Source: Staphylococcus pettenkoferi | GTDB lineage: Bacteria; Bacillota; Bacilli; Staphylococcales; Staphylococcaceae | Assembly (NCBI RefSeq): GCF_026659735.1 | Contig: NZ_JANSKK010000005.1 | Location: 62,001 to 126,000, forward strand | Direction of reading: 5' to 3' | Length of the DNA: 64,000 nucleotides | In this document: in pieces, positions 1-9,234 of the stretch | How the letters are laid out: every line of letters begins with the position of its first letter | How positions within the stretch are numbered: the first letter of the stretch is position 1 | Notes under the pieces: generated by a model | Databases searched by the model: none | What the model was told of the DNA's origin: nothing | Seen by the model: the letters and a program-made list of their open reading frames with translations, nothing else | Translations under genes and position numbers: made by a program

Positions 1-223
1 GTTCCAAAGTATCGTATTGAACTTTCAAGTTGTGTTATCATTATGTATGTATATTCAGGGATTAAGTGTAATTCATTTCTTTGGTAAAGCGAAAAGTATG
101 CCTTTAGCCGTGACCATACTACTCATGGTTATCGGAACGCTCATATCTGCAATGGCGCCAATTGTAGTCTTAATAGGTATGGCAGATATGATGTTGAACT
201 TAAAAGCGCGCATTAAAAAATGA
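1..223 (+). CDS. DUF2232/YybS-like membrane protein, C-terminal part
   Basis: The reading frame is open from base 2 to the stop before gdpP, so the 5' part lies outside the window. About 73 residues are visible. They are very hydrophobic, with two probable membrane segments, and end in a basic tail (KARIKK). In staphylococci and bacilli a polytopic DUF2232 (YybS) protein lies directly upstream of gdpP, and position and character fit. The stop is 14 bases before the gdpP start, so the two are probably co-transcribed. The role of the family is not established. The identification rests mainly on gene order. Confidence 0.7.
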   Translation, partial: FQSIVLNFQVVLSLCMYIQGLSVIHFFGKAKSMPLAVTILLMVIGTLISAMAPIVVLIGMADMMLNLKARIKK

Positions 224-237
224 TTTGAGGTGGAACA

Positions 238-2205
238 ATGAACCGGCAATCCACTAAGCAAGCGTTAATCTTGCCGTTTGTCTTAATGTTGCTGACGGGT
301 ATTGCTATCGTCATCGCGTGGTTTGTGATCAATCAAATCTTCGCGACTGTAGCGGCTATCATACTCGTCGTTATGGCAATCGTCTCGATTATTCTAATAC
401 GTAAAGCTTTAAATAAGATGGATCATTATGTCGATGACTTAAGTGGACATATTTCAGCTAGCAGCAATACTGCGATTAAAGAGCTGCCCATCGGCATGAT
501 TATCCTAGATGACAATGAGAATATTGAATGGATGAACAAATTTATGTCTGAACGCGCTGAACGCAACGTGATTTCAGATCCTGTTAATGAGGTTTATCCA
601 AACATTTTAAAACAGCTGGAAAAGACGCAAGAAATAGAAATTGAAGACAATGGCTATCACTATCGTGTACGTTATGCTGAAGCGGAAGGTGTGTTGTACT
701 TCTTCGATATTACAGAAGAAGTGAAGACGAATGAACTCTACGAAGAGTCAAAGCCGATTATTGCGACACTCTTCCTCGACAATTACGACGAAATTACACA
801 AAATATGAACGATACGCAACGTTCAGAAATCAACTCGATGGTGACACGCGTCATCAGTCGTTGGGCTTCGGAATATAATATCTATTTCAAACGTTACAGC
901 TCAGACCAGTTTGTGGCTTACTTGAACCAGCGTATCTTAAATGAAGTTGAGGACAGTAACTTTGATATCTTGAGTCAATTACGTGAGAAGAGTGTAGGTT
1001 ACCGTGCCCAGCTCACACTGAGTATCGGCGTAGGGGAAGGCTCAGAGAACCTCATCGATCTTGGTGAGCTCTCACAATCTGGATTAGACTTAGCACTCGG
1101 TCGTGGTGGTGACCAAGTTGCCATCAAACATATTAATGGTAATGTCCGCTTCTACGGTGGTAAGACTGACCCGATGGAGAAACGTACGCGTGTACGTGCT
1201 CGCGTCATTTCACACGCATTAAAAGATATCTTGATGGAAGGCGACAAAGTCATCGTCATGGGACATAAGCGCCCAGACTTGGATGCTATCGGTGCTGCCA
1301 TCGGTGTGACACGCTTTGCGATGATGAATAACTTAGACGCCTATGTGGTACTCAACGATTCAGATATCGATCCGACATTGCGACGTGTGATGAATGCGGT
1401 CGATGAGAAACCAGAGTTGAAAGAACGTTTCATTACATCTGACGAAGCATGGGACATTATGACTTCTAAGACAACCCTTGTTGTTGTCGATACGCATAAA
1501 CCAGAGATGGTCTTAGATGAGAACATCTTAAATAAATCTAATCGTAAAGTCGTTATCGACCATCATCGTCGTGGCGAAAGCTTTATATCTAGTCCGTTGT
1601 TGGTCTACATGGAACCATACGCCAGCTCTACCGCAGAGCTCGTGACAGAGTTGCTAGAATATCAACCAACGGAACAACGCTTAACACGACTTGAGTCTAC
1701 CGTGATGTTTGCAGGTATCATCGTGGATACACGTAACTTTACATTACGCACAGGTTCAAGAACTTTCGACGCAGCAAGTTATCTCCGTGCACATAGTGCG
1801 GATACCATCTTGACGCAACACTTCTTGAAAGATGATATTGATACGTACATCAACCGAACTGAATTAATTCGTACGGTTGAACTTCAAGATCATGGCGTGG
1901 CGATTGCGCATGGTCCAGACGACAAGATCTATCATCCCGTTACTGTTGCACAAGCAGCAGATGAGTTGTTAAGTTTAGATGGTGTAGAAGCCTCATATGT
2001 AGTAGCACGACGTGAAGACAACCTTATCGGAATGTCAGCGCGTTCTCTCGGTGCAATCAATGTTCAGTTAACGATGGAAGCACTTGGAGGTGGCGGACAT
2101 TTAACGAATGCTGCTACACAGTTGAAAGACTTAACCGTCGAAGAAGCTATTGAACAATTACAACAGGCAATAACAGAACAAATGAGTAGGAGTGAAGACG
2201 CATGA
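238..2205 (+). CDS. gdpP: Cyclic-di-AMP phosphodiesterase GdpP
   Basis: This membrane enzyme hydrolyses c-di-AMP to pApA and so sets levels of a second messenger tied to cell-wall stress, potassium balance and beta-lactam tolerance. The 655 residues match the family length. Two membrane helices occupy about residues 10-55, followed by a PAS region (about 85-155), a degenerate GGDEF domain (about 170-300) and a DHH/DHHA1 hydrolase. The metal site is visible as [12 protein letters not shown] (H343, D347, D349), the DHH triad near 441-443 and GGGGH at 617-621. TGAGGTGG precedes the ATG. The end overlaps rplI by four bases, which indicates translational coupling. No inactivating change is seen. 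Confidence 0.97.
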   Translation: MNRQSTKQALILPFVLMLLTGIAIVIAWFVINQIFATVAAIILVVMAIVSIILIRKALNKMDHYVDDLSGHISASSNTAIKELPIGMIILDDNENIEWMNKFMSERAERNVISDPVNEVYPNILKQLEKTQEIEIEDNGYHYRVRYAEAEGVLYFFDITEEVKTNELYEESKPIIATLFLDNYDEITQNMNDTQRSEINSMVTRVISRWASEYNIYFKRYSSDQFVAYLNQRILNEVEDSNFDILSQLREKSVGYRAQLTLSIGVGEGSENLIDLGELSQSGLDLALGRGGDQVAIKHINGNVRFYGGKTDPMEKRTRVRARVISHALKDILMEGDKVIVMGHKRPDLDAIGAAIGVTRFAMMNNLDAYVVLNDSDIDPTLRRVMNAVDEKPELKERFITSDEAWDIMTSKTTLVVVDTHKPEMVLDENILNKSNRKVVIDHHRRGESFISSPLLVYMEPYASSTAELVTELLEYQPTEQRLTRLESTVMFAGIIVDTRNFTLRTGSRTFDAASYLRAHSADTILTQHFLKDDIDTYINRTELIRTVELQDHGVAIAHGPDDKIYHPVTVAQAADELLSLDGVEASYVVARREDNLIGMSARSLGAINVQLTMEALGGGGHLTNAATQLKDLTVEEAIEQLQQAITEQMSRSEDA

Positions 2206-2651
2206 AAGTAATATTCACACAAGATGTTAAAGGTAAAGGTAAGAAAGGCGAAGTTAAAGATGTACCCGTAGGTTACGCTAACAACTTCCTTTTTAAAAAG
2301 AACTTAGCAGTCGAAGCAAATAGTGGAAACTTGAAACAGCTTCAACAACAAAATAAACGTGCAGAACAAGAAAGACAGAAAGAAATTGATGACGCGAAAG
2401 AACTTAAAGCACGCCTCGAAGACATCGAAGTTGAAGTCAGTGCGAAGACAGGTGAAGGCGGTAAGTTATTCGGCTCAATCAGTACGAAACAAATCGCGCA
2501 AGCACTTAAAGATCAACACGATATTAAGATTGATAAACGTAAGATGGATTTACCACACGGCATTCACGCTTTAGGTTATACAAATGTGCCAGTGAAACTC
2601 GACAAAGAAGTTGAAGGCACAATTCGTGTACACACAGTAGAACAGAACTAA
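2202..2651 (+). CDS. rplI: 50S ribosomal protein L9
   Basis: This large-subunit protein binds 23S rRNA near the base of the L1 stalk and supports frame maintenance. The product is 149 residues, the usual size. The N-terminal domain begins [19 protein letters not shown] and contains the GYANNFL motif, followed by a long lysine- and glutamate-rich connecting helix (about 40-75) and the C-terminal RNA-binding domain with the GKLFGSI motif. The start overlaps the gdpP stop (ATGA), and the helicase gene follows after 32 bases, so gdpP-rplI-dnaB reads as one operon. Confidence 0.98.
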   Translation: MKVIFTQDVKGKGKKGEVKDVPVGYANNFLFKKNLAVEANSGNLKQLQQQNKRAEQERQKEIDDAKELKARLEDIEVEVSAKTGEGGKLFGSISTKQIAQALKDQHDIKIDKRKMDLPHGIHALGYTNVPVKLDKEVEGTIRVHTVEQN

Positions 2652-2683
2652 TATTAAGTAATGAGATATGAGGTGGAGAACAA

Positions 2684-4084
2684 ATGGACGGAATGTACGA
2701 ACGCAATCAAATGCCGCATAGTAATGAAGCGGAACAATCTGTATTAGGTGCCATTTTCCTCGATCCAGAACTCATGAACTCAACTCAGGAAGTCTTACTT
2801 CCTGAGTCATTTTATAGAAGTGCCCATCAACATATCTTCAGAGCGATGATGCACATCCATGAGGAGAGTAAGAATATCGACAGTGTGACGCTCATGGATC
2901 AGCTCTCTCAAGATGGTCGACTGAACGAAGCGGGCGGCCCTCAATATCTCGCAGAACTTGCGAACAATGTTCCGACGACGCGAAATATTCAATACTATAC
3001 AGATATCGTCTTAAAGCTAGCGACGAAACGTAAGCTCATCCAAGTTGCAGAAAGTATCGCCAATGACGGTTATAATAGTGAAATAGAATTAGACGAGGTT
3101 CTCAATGATGCTGAGCGCCGGATACTTGAAATCTCTTCCTCGCGTGAAAGTGAAGGCTTTAAAGATATCGTAACCGTGCTTGGTGAGGTCTATGAGAATG
3201 CTGAATTGCTTGATCAGAATAGCGGTCAGACACCCGGCATTCCGACGGGTTATCGCGATTTAGACAACATGACGGCAGGATTTAACCGTAATGATCTCAT
3301 CATTATTGCCGCTCGTCCTTCCGTGGGTAAGACTGCCTTCGCTCTTAATATCGCGCAAAAGGTGGCCACACATGAAGATGGCTTTACCGTAGGCATCTTC
3401 TCTCTAGAGATGGGTGCGGATCAGCTCGTAACGCGTATGATTTGTAGTACCGGAAATGTCGATTCCAACCGCTTACGTACAGGAATGATGGAAGAAGAGG
3501 ATTGGAATCGTTTCACTACGTCCGTCGGGAAACTCTCCCACACGAAGCTGTTTATCGATGATACGCCAGGTATTCGTGTCTCAGATGTTCGTTCGAAGTG
3601 TCGTCGTCTGAAACAGGAACATGGTTTAGATATGGTCGTTATTGACTATCTTCAATTGCTACAAGGTAGTGGATCACGCTTCTCTGATAACCGTCAACAA
3701 GAAGTGTCAGAGATCTCACGTACACTTAAAGCGATTGCCCGAGAGCTTGAATGTCCTGTAATAGCCTTGAGTCAGCTCTCTCGTGGTGTCGAACAACGTC
3801 AGGACAAACGTCCGATGATGAGTGATATCCGTGAGTCAGGTTCCATCGAACAAGACGCCGACATCGTTGCCTTTCTTTACCGTGATGACTATTATGAACG
3901 TGCCGGTGAAGATGACGAGGACGATGGTGATATGGGCATGGAGCCTCAAGTCAATGATGATAATGGCGAGATTGAAATCATCATTGCGAAGCAGCGTAAC
4001 GGCCCAACAGGTACCGTGAAACTGCATTTCATGAAACAGTACAACAAATTCACAGATATTGATTATGCGCATGCAGATATGTAA
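2684..4084 (+). CDS. dnaB: Replicative DNA helicase (DnaB family)
   Basis: This is the hexameric 5'-3' helicase that unwinds DNA ahead of the replisome. It is called dnaC in the Bacillus nomenclature. At 466 residues it has the standard architecture: an N-terminal helical domain (about 10-150, beginning PHSNEAEQSVLGA), a linker, and a RecA-like ATPase with Walker A ARPSVGKT at 210-217, Walker B VVIDYLQLL, the DnaB motif QEVSEISRTLK and the arginine-finger strand near the end. An acidic stretch (about 406-425) lies before the last strand. GAGGTGGAG precedes the ATG at 2684. A second ATG lies three codons in. A strong terminator follows. Confidence 0.97.
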   Translation: MDGMYERNQMPHSNEAEQSVLGAIFLDPELMNSTQEVLLPESFYRSAHQHIFRAMMHIHEESKNIDSVTLMDQLSQDGRLNEAGGPQYLAELANNVPTTRNIQYYTDIVLKLATKRKLIQVAESIANDGYNSEIELDEVLNDAERRILEISSSRESEGFKDIVTVLGEVYENAELLDQNSGQTPGIPTGYRDLDNMTAGFNRNDLIIIAARPSVGKTAFALNIAQKVATHEDGFTVGIFSLEMGADQLVTRMICSTGNVDSNRLRTGMMEEEDWNRFTTSVGKLSHTKLFIDDTPGIRVSDVRSKCRRLKQEHGLDMVVIDYLQLLQGSGSRFSDNRQQEVSEISRTLKAIARELECPVIALSQLSRGVEQRQDKRPMMSDIRESGSIEQDADIVAFLYRDDYYERAGEDDEDDGDMGMEPQVNDDNGEIEIIIAKQRNGPTGTVKLHFMKQYNKFTDIDYAHADM

Positions 4085-4107
4085 GATAAATTAATTTTAG
4101 AGTTTAC

Positions 4108-4151
4108 AAACCGTACGATTTTAACTTATTTGTTAATTTCGTACGGTTTTT
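4108..4151 (+). terminator. Rho-independent terminator after the helicase gene
   Basis: An 11-base perfect inverted repeat (AAACCGTACGA and TCGTACGGTTT) is separated by 20 bases and followed by a T-rich tract. It closes the gdpP-rplI-dnaB unit. Confidence 0.85.
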
Positions 4152-4290
4152 AGTTGTTTAAAAGTAATTTAAATCAATAGAAGTACGGTTAATATTTTAT
4201 TAGAGAATGATTGCCAAACGTTGATATCATCGCGTTTTAATCCAATATTATCGCCATATTAAGTATTTTTAATGGCTGCTCACAAGTTTG

Positions 4291-4308
4291 AAATAATGTT
4301 CGATTTTT
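4291..4308 (-). promoter_or_regulatory. Candidate PurR box upstream of purA
   Basis: Read on the minus strand this site is AAAAATCGAACATTATTT, close to the Gram-positive PurBox (AWWWCCGAACWWT). It lies two bases upstream of the -35 hexamer of the purA promoter, where purine-responsive repression would be expected. Only one good box is visible, whereas many PurR operators have two. A weaker candidate lies near 4209-4221. Confidence 0.5.
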
Positions 4309-4310
4309 AT

Positions 4311-4339
4311 TTGCAATCTCCAGGTGATATTGGTAAAAT
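4311..4339 (+). promoter_or_regulatory. purA promoter
   Basis: TTGCAA (4311-4316) and TAAAAT (4334-4339) are separated by 17 bases, a good SigA-type arrangement, about 38 bases upstream of the purA start codon. Confidence 0.6.
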
Positions 4340-4377
4340 ACTCTATGGTAAAATGAGAAAAACTTGGAGGTGCTCAT

Positions 4378-5661
4378 ATGTCATCAATTGTAGTAGTTGG
4401 GACACAATGGGGAGACGAAGGTAAAGGAAAGATTACAGATTTCTTAGCAGAACAAGCAGATGTGATCACACGTTTTTCAGGTGGTAATAATGCTGGTCAC
4501 ACAATCAAATTTAGCGGTGAAACTTATAAATTACACCTCGTACCATCAGGTATTTTCTACAAAGATAAACTCGCAGTGATAGGTAATGGTGTTGTGGTAG
4601 ACCCTGTAGCACTTTTAAAAGAGTTAGATGCGTTAAACGAACGTGGTGTATCTACGGAGAACTTACGCATCTCAAACCGTGCACAAGTCATCCTACCTTA
4701 TCACTTGAAGCAAGATGAGTACGAAGAAGAACGTCGTGGCGACAACAAGATTGGTACGACGAAGAAAGGTATCGGTCCTGCATACGTGGATAAAGCACAA
4801 CGTATCGGTATTCGCATGGCTGATCTCTTAAACAAAGAATCCTTTAAACAACGTCTACAAGATAATATTGAATATAAAGATGCGTATTTCAAAGGTATGT
4901 TCAATAAACCATGCCCAACATTTGATGAGATATTTGAGACATATTATGAAGCTGGACAACGCTTAGCACCTTACGTAACAGACACTGCGAAAGTATTGGA
5001 CGACGCATTCGTAGCAGATGAGAAAGTATTATTCGAAGGTGCCCAAGGTGTCATGCTCGACATCGACCATGGTACATATCCATTCGTTACATCTAGTAAC
5101 CCAGTTGCAGGTAACGTGACAGTAGGTGGCGGTGTAGGTCCTACATTTGTATCTAAAGTCATCGGTGTATGTAAATCTTACACATCACGTGTAGGCGATG
5201 GCCCATTCCCAACAGAACTCTTTGATGATGACGGTCATCACATTCGCGAAGTGGGTCGTGAATACGGTACAACGACAGGTCGTCCAAGACGTGTCGGCTG
5301 GTTTGACTCTGTAGTCGTACGTCATGCGCGCCGTGTGAGCGGTATTACAGACCTCTCAATCAATTCTATTGACGTCCTCACAGGTTTAGATACTGTGAAG
5401 ATTTGTACAGCTTATGAGTTAGACGGTGAAACGATCACTGAATACCCAGCGAACTTAGACGAAGTGAAACGTTGTAAGCCTGTTTACGAAGAGCTTCCAG
5501 GTTGGGACGAAGACATTACAGGTTGCCGTTCTCTAGATGAGCTTCCTGATAACGCACGTCGTTACTTAGAACGTATTTCTGAAATTTGCGGTGTGGACAT
5601 CTCTATCTTCTCTGTAGGTCCAGATCGTAGCCAAACAAACTTATTATCTAACTTGTGGTAA
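4378..5661 (+). CDS. purA: Adenylosuccinate synthetase
   Basis: This enzyme converts IMP, aspartate and GTP to adenylosuccinate, the first committed step from IMP to AMP. It is cytosolic and homodimeric. The 427 residues match the family. The N-terminal P-loop WGDEGKGKI (about 10-18) holds the catalytic aspartate, the GGNNAGHT segment with catalytic histidine follows near 38-45, the [12 protein letters not shown] signature is near 125-136, and the C-terminal GTP-specifying region ends with [11 protein letters not shown] strong TTGGAGGTG Shine-Dalgarno precedes the ATG. It is monocistronic, with its own promoter, a possible PurR box and a terminator. Confidence 0.98.
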   Translation: MSSIVVVGTQWGDEGKGKITDFLAEQADVITRFSGGNNAGHTIKFSGETYKLHLVPSGIFYKDKLAVIGNGVVVDPVALLKELDALNERGVSTENLRISNRAQVILPYHLKQDEYEEERRGDNKIGTTKKGIGPAYVDKAQRIGIRMADLLNKESFKQRLQDNIEYKDAYFKGMFNKPCPTFDEIFETYYEAGQRLAPYVTDTAKVLDDAFVADEKVLFEGAQGVMLDIDHGTYPFVTSSNPVAGNVTVGGGVGPTFVSKVIGVCKSYTSRVGDGPFPTELFDDDGHHIREVGREYGTTTGRPRRVGWFDSVVVRHARRVSGITDLSINSIDVLTGLDTVKICTAYELDGETITEYPANLDEVKRCKPVYEELPGWDEDITGCRSLDELPDNARRYLERISEICGVDISIFSVGPDRSQTNLLSNLW

Positions 5662-5675
5662 GTTGATATCCAGCG

Positions 5676-5709
5676 AGACTTTCGGTGTTATGCATCGGAG
5701 GTCTTTTTA
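5676..5709 (+). terminator. Terminator after purA
   Basis: A 12-base stem with several G-U pairs (5676-5687 with 5693-5704), a five-base loop and a following T tract lie 15 bases after the purA stop. Confidence 0.7.
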
Positions 5710-5980
5710 TTATGTTTTTCTAGTGATGATAGGTTAGGTGAAAGTGATAGAGGGTGGCCTTACTGAATATGAGTAGCTCGTTTTATAGATTTAAGGTCAA
5801 GATATATTTCGGCTGTTGAGGCATAGTAAAAGCAACCCCTATGAGAGGAAAGTACACGCTTATAAGCTGACTTTCTCGTCAACTTATTGTAAAGGCGTAT
5901 CTCTTCCAAGGAGTTGCTTAATGATGAAATACGGTGATGATAGTGATGTGTAGGATAAGTTTTTAGTCGTTTGAACTAAG
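5710..5980. other. Intergenic stretch with an imperfect inverted repeat
   Basis: No gene is supported here. An 11-base arm at 5830-5840 pairs with 5909-5919 with one mismatch, and weaker pairing continues inward. There is no flanking T tract that would make it an obvious terminator. It may be a degenerate palindromic element. Confidence 0.3.
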
Positions 5981-6451
5981 TTATTCCTTTTTATCGAAAA
6001 ATTGATTTAGATCTGTCTTATCTGTGTCGTGTGCAAGTGCTTCTTCAATAGAATTCTGTGCGATGAGCAATTTATTCTTTTCAAAAAATGGCACAGAAAT
6101 CGCATAATCATTGCCAGCTCTTTGGATGATTAATGTTGTTAACATGCCACTTCCAAAGATAAGTGCACCGATAATGAAGAAGATAAGCGCACCAAAGAAT
6201 GAAGTGCCTAAGCGAGATAATGCAATCAGCATAATCAATATTCCGATAATCATTGGAAAGATTTTATATTTACTAGAAAGTTTCGTAGAACTAATATTTT
6301 TTAATGGCATCGTCTCCGCATCACGTCCCGCTGGAAAGATGCCGAGAATCGCATTAGCCGTGTTTACTTTCACGAATCTAGAGTCTACGGCTACGCTACC
6401 TTTCACCCAGAAGAATAGGATTGAAAGCGCGAATTCAACCTTTTTATTCAT
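5981..6451 (-). CDS. Uncharacterised two-helix membrane protein
   Basis: A 156-residue protein that I do not recognise. It has a hydrophobic N-terminal stretch, then a strand-rich section (about 18-60), two adjacent membrane helices (about 66-110), and a polar, acidic cytoplasmic tail ending FFDKKE. The layout is reminiscent of small PH-domain-like membrane proteins, but no diagnostic motif is visible. AGGAGG is well spaced before the ATG. Its upstream region is closely similar to that of the next minus-strand gene, including a TGAC-N7-GTCA palindrome at the same distance, so the two are probably co-regulated although separately transcribed. Confidence 0.65.
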   Translation of the reverse strand: MNKKVEFALSILFFWVKGSVAVDSRFVKVNTANAILGIFPAGRDAETMPLKNISSTKLSSKYKIFPMIIGILIMLIALSRLGTSFFGALIFFIIGALIFGSGMLTTLIIQRAGNDYAISVPFFEKNKLLIAQNSIEEALAHDTDKTDLNQFFDKKE

Positions 6452-6500
6452 GAATAATCCTCCTATTTATGCATTTAGTCTTATGATAGCGAATCAGGTA

Positions 6501-6515
6501 TGACAATATATGTCA
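6501..6515 (-). promoter_or_regulatory. Palindromic operator, copy 1
   Basis: TGACA-N5-TGTCA is centred in an approximately 40-base block shared with the promoter of the downstream-numbered LPNTG gene. It begins 50 bases upstream of the start codon of the membrane protein gene and sits where a -35 element would lie. The adjoining GATTCGCTATCAT supplies a possible -10. Confidence 0.55.
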
Positions 6516-6560
6516 CTTGAGGTGTAAACTACAATTTTCTTTATACAAGGAAGAGAAGGA

Positions 6561-7226
6561 TTATTGACGTACGAAACGTCTCATAGCAAGTACGCTAACA
6601 CCTAATACTGCTGCAAGTACGCCTAAAGCGACACTATTAGAAGATTGACCAGTGTTAGGTAATGTTTGAGCTTGTTGTGCCTCATTTTGATTTGATTGTT
6701 TTACGTTTTGAGCTTGTGCTTGTTGCTCATTATTTTGGTTGAATTGCATTGAGTTTTGTTGTTCTGAAGTGTTGCTAGGATTTGCTTGGTTCTGTTGAGC
6801 AACATTCTGCTTTTGTTGCATGTTTGTAGCGTCTTGTTGTTGATTTGAGTTATTTTTATCGGTATGTTGTGCCTTTGAATTCGCGTCTGAGAAGTGATAG
6901 TTACCTACTTTACGGTAAGGGTTAGACTCCACGCCACCATCTCTATATTCAACTAACCCATCCTTATGCACGCGATAAGCACCTGCACCTACTCCAGATT
7001 TATTGCCAATTTCAACTTGATAATAATCACCATTACTTTTTGGTTCGAAGAAATTCTGTCTTGAAGGTTTCATTCCATTATCCTTAGCTACTTCTTTCGC
7101 GATGTTCTCTGCATTACTTGCATCCACAGAACTGTAACTTTCTGCATGTGCTTGAGATGTACCAATTCCTCCAAATAGTACCGCCCCACTAAGTACAATT
7201 CCTGAAGTTATTCCTAATTTTTTCAT
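6561..7226 (-). CDS. Small LPXTG cell-wall-anchored surface protein
   Basis: A 221-residue secreted protein. The N-terminus is a classical signal peptide (KK, hydrophobic core, cleavage near AHA at 26-28). A compact domain of about 90 residues follows (about 30-115, aromatic- and glycine-rich). Next is a Q/N-rich low-complexity spacer (about 120-190) that would span the wall. The C-terminus is a sortase signal: LPNTG, hydrophobic helix, and RRFVRQ tail. It should be covalently anchored by sortase A. The ligand is unknown. A GGGAGG ribosome site precedes the ATG. The promoter block is shared with the neighbouring membrane protein gene. Confidence 0.85.
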   Translation of the reverse strand: MKKLGITSGIVLSGAVLFGGIGTSQAHAESYSSVDASNAENIAKEVAKDNGMKPSRQNFFEPKSNGDYYQVEIGNKSGVGAGAYRVHKDGLVEYRDGGVESNPYRKVGNYHFSDANSKAQHTDKNNSNQQQDATNMQQKQNVAQQNQANPSNTSEQQNSMQFNQNNEQQAQAQNVKQSNQNEAQQAQTLPNTGQSSNSVALGVLAAVLGVSVLAMRRFVRQ

Positions 7227-7276
7227 AATAAATTCCTCCCATATGTGAATTTATCTCTATATTAGCGAATAGGATA

Positions 7277-7291
7277 TGACATAATACGTCA
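7277..7291 (-). promoter_or_regulatory. Palindromic operator, copy 2
   Basis: ATGAC-ATAATAC-GTCAT has the same TGAC-N7-GTCA geometry as the copy at 6501-6515. It begins 51 bases before the start codon and adjoins a closely similar ATTCGCTAATAT block. The matching distance in both genes points to one regulator. Confidence 0.55.
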
Positions 7292-7484
7292 TTTAAACCT
7301 TAAATTATACTTTTGTTGATAAAATATTTTGATTTATTAATTAGATACAAATAAAGAGGAAGGATTTTTCAAAATGTAGTTAAATTACTTTTATAAAATG
7401 AGAGTGAATATAAGGTGATGAGGAGTTGATTTAAGAAGACTATATAATGTAGCTTTAGGAGATCGCTATCTAAAGTTAAAAAAG

Positions 7485-7518
7485 CGCAAAAAATATGCCC
7501 ACCCTATTGGGTGAGCAT
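7485..7518 (-). terminator. Terminator of the tRNA operon
   Basis: On the minus strand TGCTCACCC, an AATA loop and GGGTGGGCA are followed by a run of T. It lies just after tRNA-Asp. Confidence 0.85.
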
Positions 7519-7521
7519 CTA

Positions 7522-7594
7522 CGGTCCCGACGGGAATCGAACCCGCGATCTCCTGCGTGACAGGCAGGCGTGTTAACCGCTACACTACGGGACC
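7522..7594 (-). tRNA. tRNA-Asp (anticodon GTC)
   Basis: A full cloverleaf is readable on the minus strand: GGTCCCG acceptor pairing with CGGGACC, D-arm, an anticodon stem CCTGC/GCAGG with loop CTGTCAC giving anticodon GTC, and the GGTTCGATTCC T-arm. CCA is not encoded after the discriminator G. It is transcribed with and downstream of tRNA-Glu, a pairing typical of this locus in staphylococci. Confidence 0.96.
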
Positions 7595-7601
7595 AACTCA
7601 A

Positions 7602-7676
7602 TGGTGACTCCTACGGGACTCGAACCCGTGTTACTGCCGTGAAAGGGCAGTGTCTTAACCGCTTGACCAAGGAGCC
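7602..7676 (-). tRNA. tRNA-Glu (anticodon TTC)
   Basis: On the minus strand the acceptor GGCTCCT pairs with AGGAGTC, the anticodon stem CTGCC/GGCAG encloses CTTTCAC (anticodon TTC), and the T-arm carries GGTTCGAGTCC. The CCA end is encoded. It is the first gene of a two-tRNA operon. Confidence 0.96.
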
Positions 7677-7695
7677 GTTCTTAAGCACAAGATAA

Positions 7696-7724
7696 ATTAT
7701 AGCAACTCTCTAACGAGATGACAA
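7696..7724 (-). promoter_or_regulatory. tRNA-Glu/Asp promoter
   Basis: On the minus strand TTGTCA (7719-7724), 17 bases, and a perfect TATAAT (7696-7701) lie about 20 bases before tRNA-Glu, as expected for a strong stable-RNA promoter. Confidence 0.8.
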
Positions 7725-7729
7725 GCACT

Positions 7730-8517
7730 TTTTTAAAATTCTTTCACAAAAATTTAATACAGAAAAAATAAAGAGCTATCGTATGCCAATACACTAGTTA
7801 GACAATTTATAGTATACCATATTCATGAGTTTCTAAACATAGTGTAATGAAATAGAGAGACAAAATTATACAACAATAGATAATTGAATAGTAAAAGCAA
7901 ATGTTAAACTTTTAATAATTGTTATGGAAAGTTCAGATATATTTCCCTTATTAAGAGTATGAGAAATAACCGTTGATACTGATAAGCAGGAATATAATTG
8001 TTTTCAAAAACAACTATATATTTATTAGATTAAGGTAATCTTGGAAATCCATAGATCTTGTACAGTAAAAATTGAGTATATGATTGAATAAAACTACAAT
8101 TTCATTAAATATATATTTTCAATGTCGACTCGAGACGCATGATGGAGCTAGACCACAACGAAAATCCATTAATCGAGCTTATTAAGCGAGATTAATTAGT
8201 TGAGTGTGGTCCCATATGCAAGCGAGAGTCAAAACATTGAAAATAAAAGTTATTTTGTCACAGAGTGTTGAAAATAATCATTATAGTTGCTAAAAGGAGA
8301 ACAAATAAACACTATAGATTTTTATATTTTAGATTCCTATCCATCAATCATAACTTTTCTGAAAAGACATCAGAGATGATATGATGAGAGAATCTACTAT
8401 TATATGTTTCTTACGTTGAATCATAGAATTAGTATAGCTTTAATGGTAAATTATAAAGTAGAGACATATGAAATAATAAATCTATGCGTACTACAATTGA
8501 GAAATGAGGTTTAAATT
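7730..8517. other. Long AT-rich intergenic region upstream of walR
   Basis: No credible protein gene is visible. The region holds the inverted-repeat element annotated separately (8114-8251) and must also contain the wal operon promoter, for which I see several TATAAT-like words but no convincing hexamer pair. ATGAGG precedes the walR start. Confidence 0.5.
8114..8251. repeat. Structured inverted-repeat element, copy 1
   Basis: An approximately 138-base non-coding element with matching ends (TTTTCAATGT on the left, ACATTGAAAA on the right) and further partial pairing inward (GACTC with GAGTC, GCAT with ATGC). Inside are nested hairpins: GACCACA pairs loosely with TGTGGTC, ATTAATC with GATTAAT, and GCTT with AAGC at the tip. 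The left arm recurs nearly unchanged at 31440. The shape suggests a MITE-like or palindromic repeat, or a structured RNA. No transposase or target duplication is evident. Confidence 0.6.
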
Positions 8518-9222
8518 ATGGCTAGAAAAGTTGTAGTAGTTGATGACGAAAAACCAATTGCAGATATTTTAGAATTTAATTTGAAGAAAGAAGGTTATGA
8601 AGTGCACTGTGCCTACGACGGCAATGACGCAGTGGACTTGATCTATGATGAAGAACCGGACATCGTCTTACTCGACATCATGCTTCCTGGACGTGATGGT
8701 ATGGAAGTATGTCGTGAAGTCCGTAAGAAATATGAAATGCCAATCATTATGCTAACAGCGAAAGACTCTGAAATTGATAAAGTCTTGGGCTTGGAATTAG
8801 GTGCAGATGACTACGTAACGAAACCATTTAGTACACGTGAACTCATTGCGCGTGTGAAAGCGAACTTACGTCGTCATTATTCTAAACCTGCTCAAGAAGA
8901 AGACGATAATGCGACAAACGAAATTTCAATCAAAGACATCGTGGTTTACCCAGATGCATACTCTATTCGCAAGCGTGGTAAGAATATCGAGTTAACGCAC
9001 CGTGAATTCGAGTTATTCCATTATCTTTCTAAACACATGGGACAAGTGATGACACGTGAACACTTGCTACAAACAGTATGGGGCTATGATTACTTTGGTG
9101 ACGTGCGTACTGTAGACGTAACGATTCGTCGCTTACGTGAAAAAATTGAAGATGATCCTTCTCATCCAGAATATATTGTGACGCGTCGTGGTGTTGGATA
9201 TTTCCTTCAACAACATGACTAG
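8518..9222 (+). CDS. walR: Essential response regulator WalR (YycF)
   Basis: OmpR-type regulator of the essential WalKR system, which controls autolysins and cell-wall turnover by binding TGTWAH direct repeats. At 234 residues, the receiver domain (1-118) has acidic residues D9/D10, phospho-acceptor D53, and T101, the known serine/threonine-kinase site, plus the conserved K102. The winged-helix domain (about 130-232) contains LTHREFELF and the [13 protein letters not shown] recognition helix. It is the first gene of walRKHI, with a 12-base gap to walK. Near-invariance in staphylococci makes the call secure. Confidence 0.98.
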   Translation: MARKVVVVDDEKPIADILEFNLKKEGYEVHCAYDGNDAVDLIYDEEPDIVLLDIMLPGRDGMEVCREVRKKYEMPIIMLTAKDSEIDKVLGLELGADDYVTKPFSTRELIARVKANLRRHYSKPAQEEDDNATNEISIKDIVVYPDAYSIRKRGKNIELTHREFELFHYLSKHMGQVMTREHLLQTVWGYDYFGDVRTVDVTIRRLREKIEDDPSHPEYIVTRRGVGYFLQQHD

Positions 9223-9234
9223 AGGTCGTCTGAG

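Noticed and set aside
4209-4221. Second PurR box before purA
   Set aside because: Three mismatches to the consensus and a distance of 70 bases from the better box make it unconvincing.
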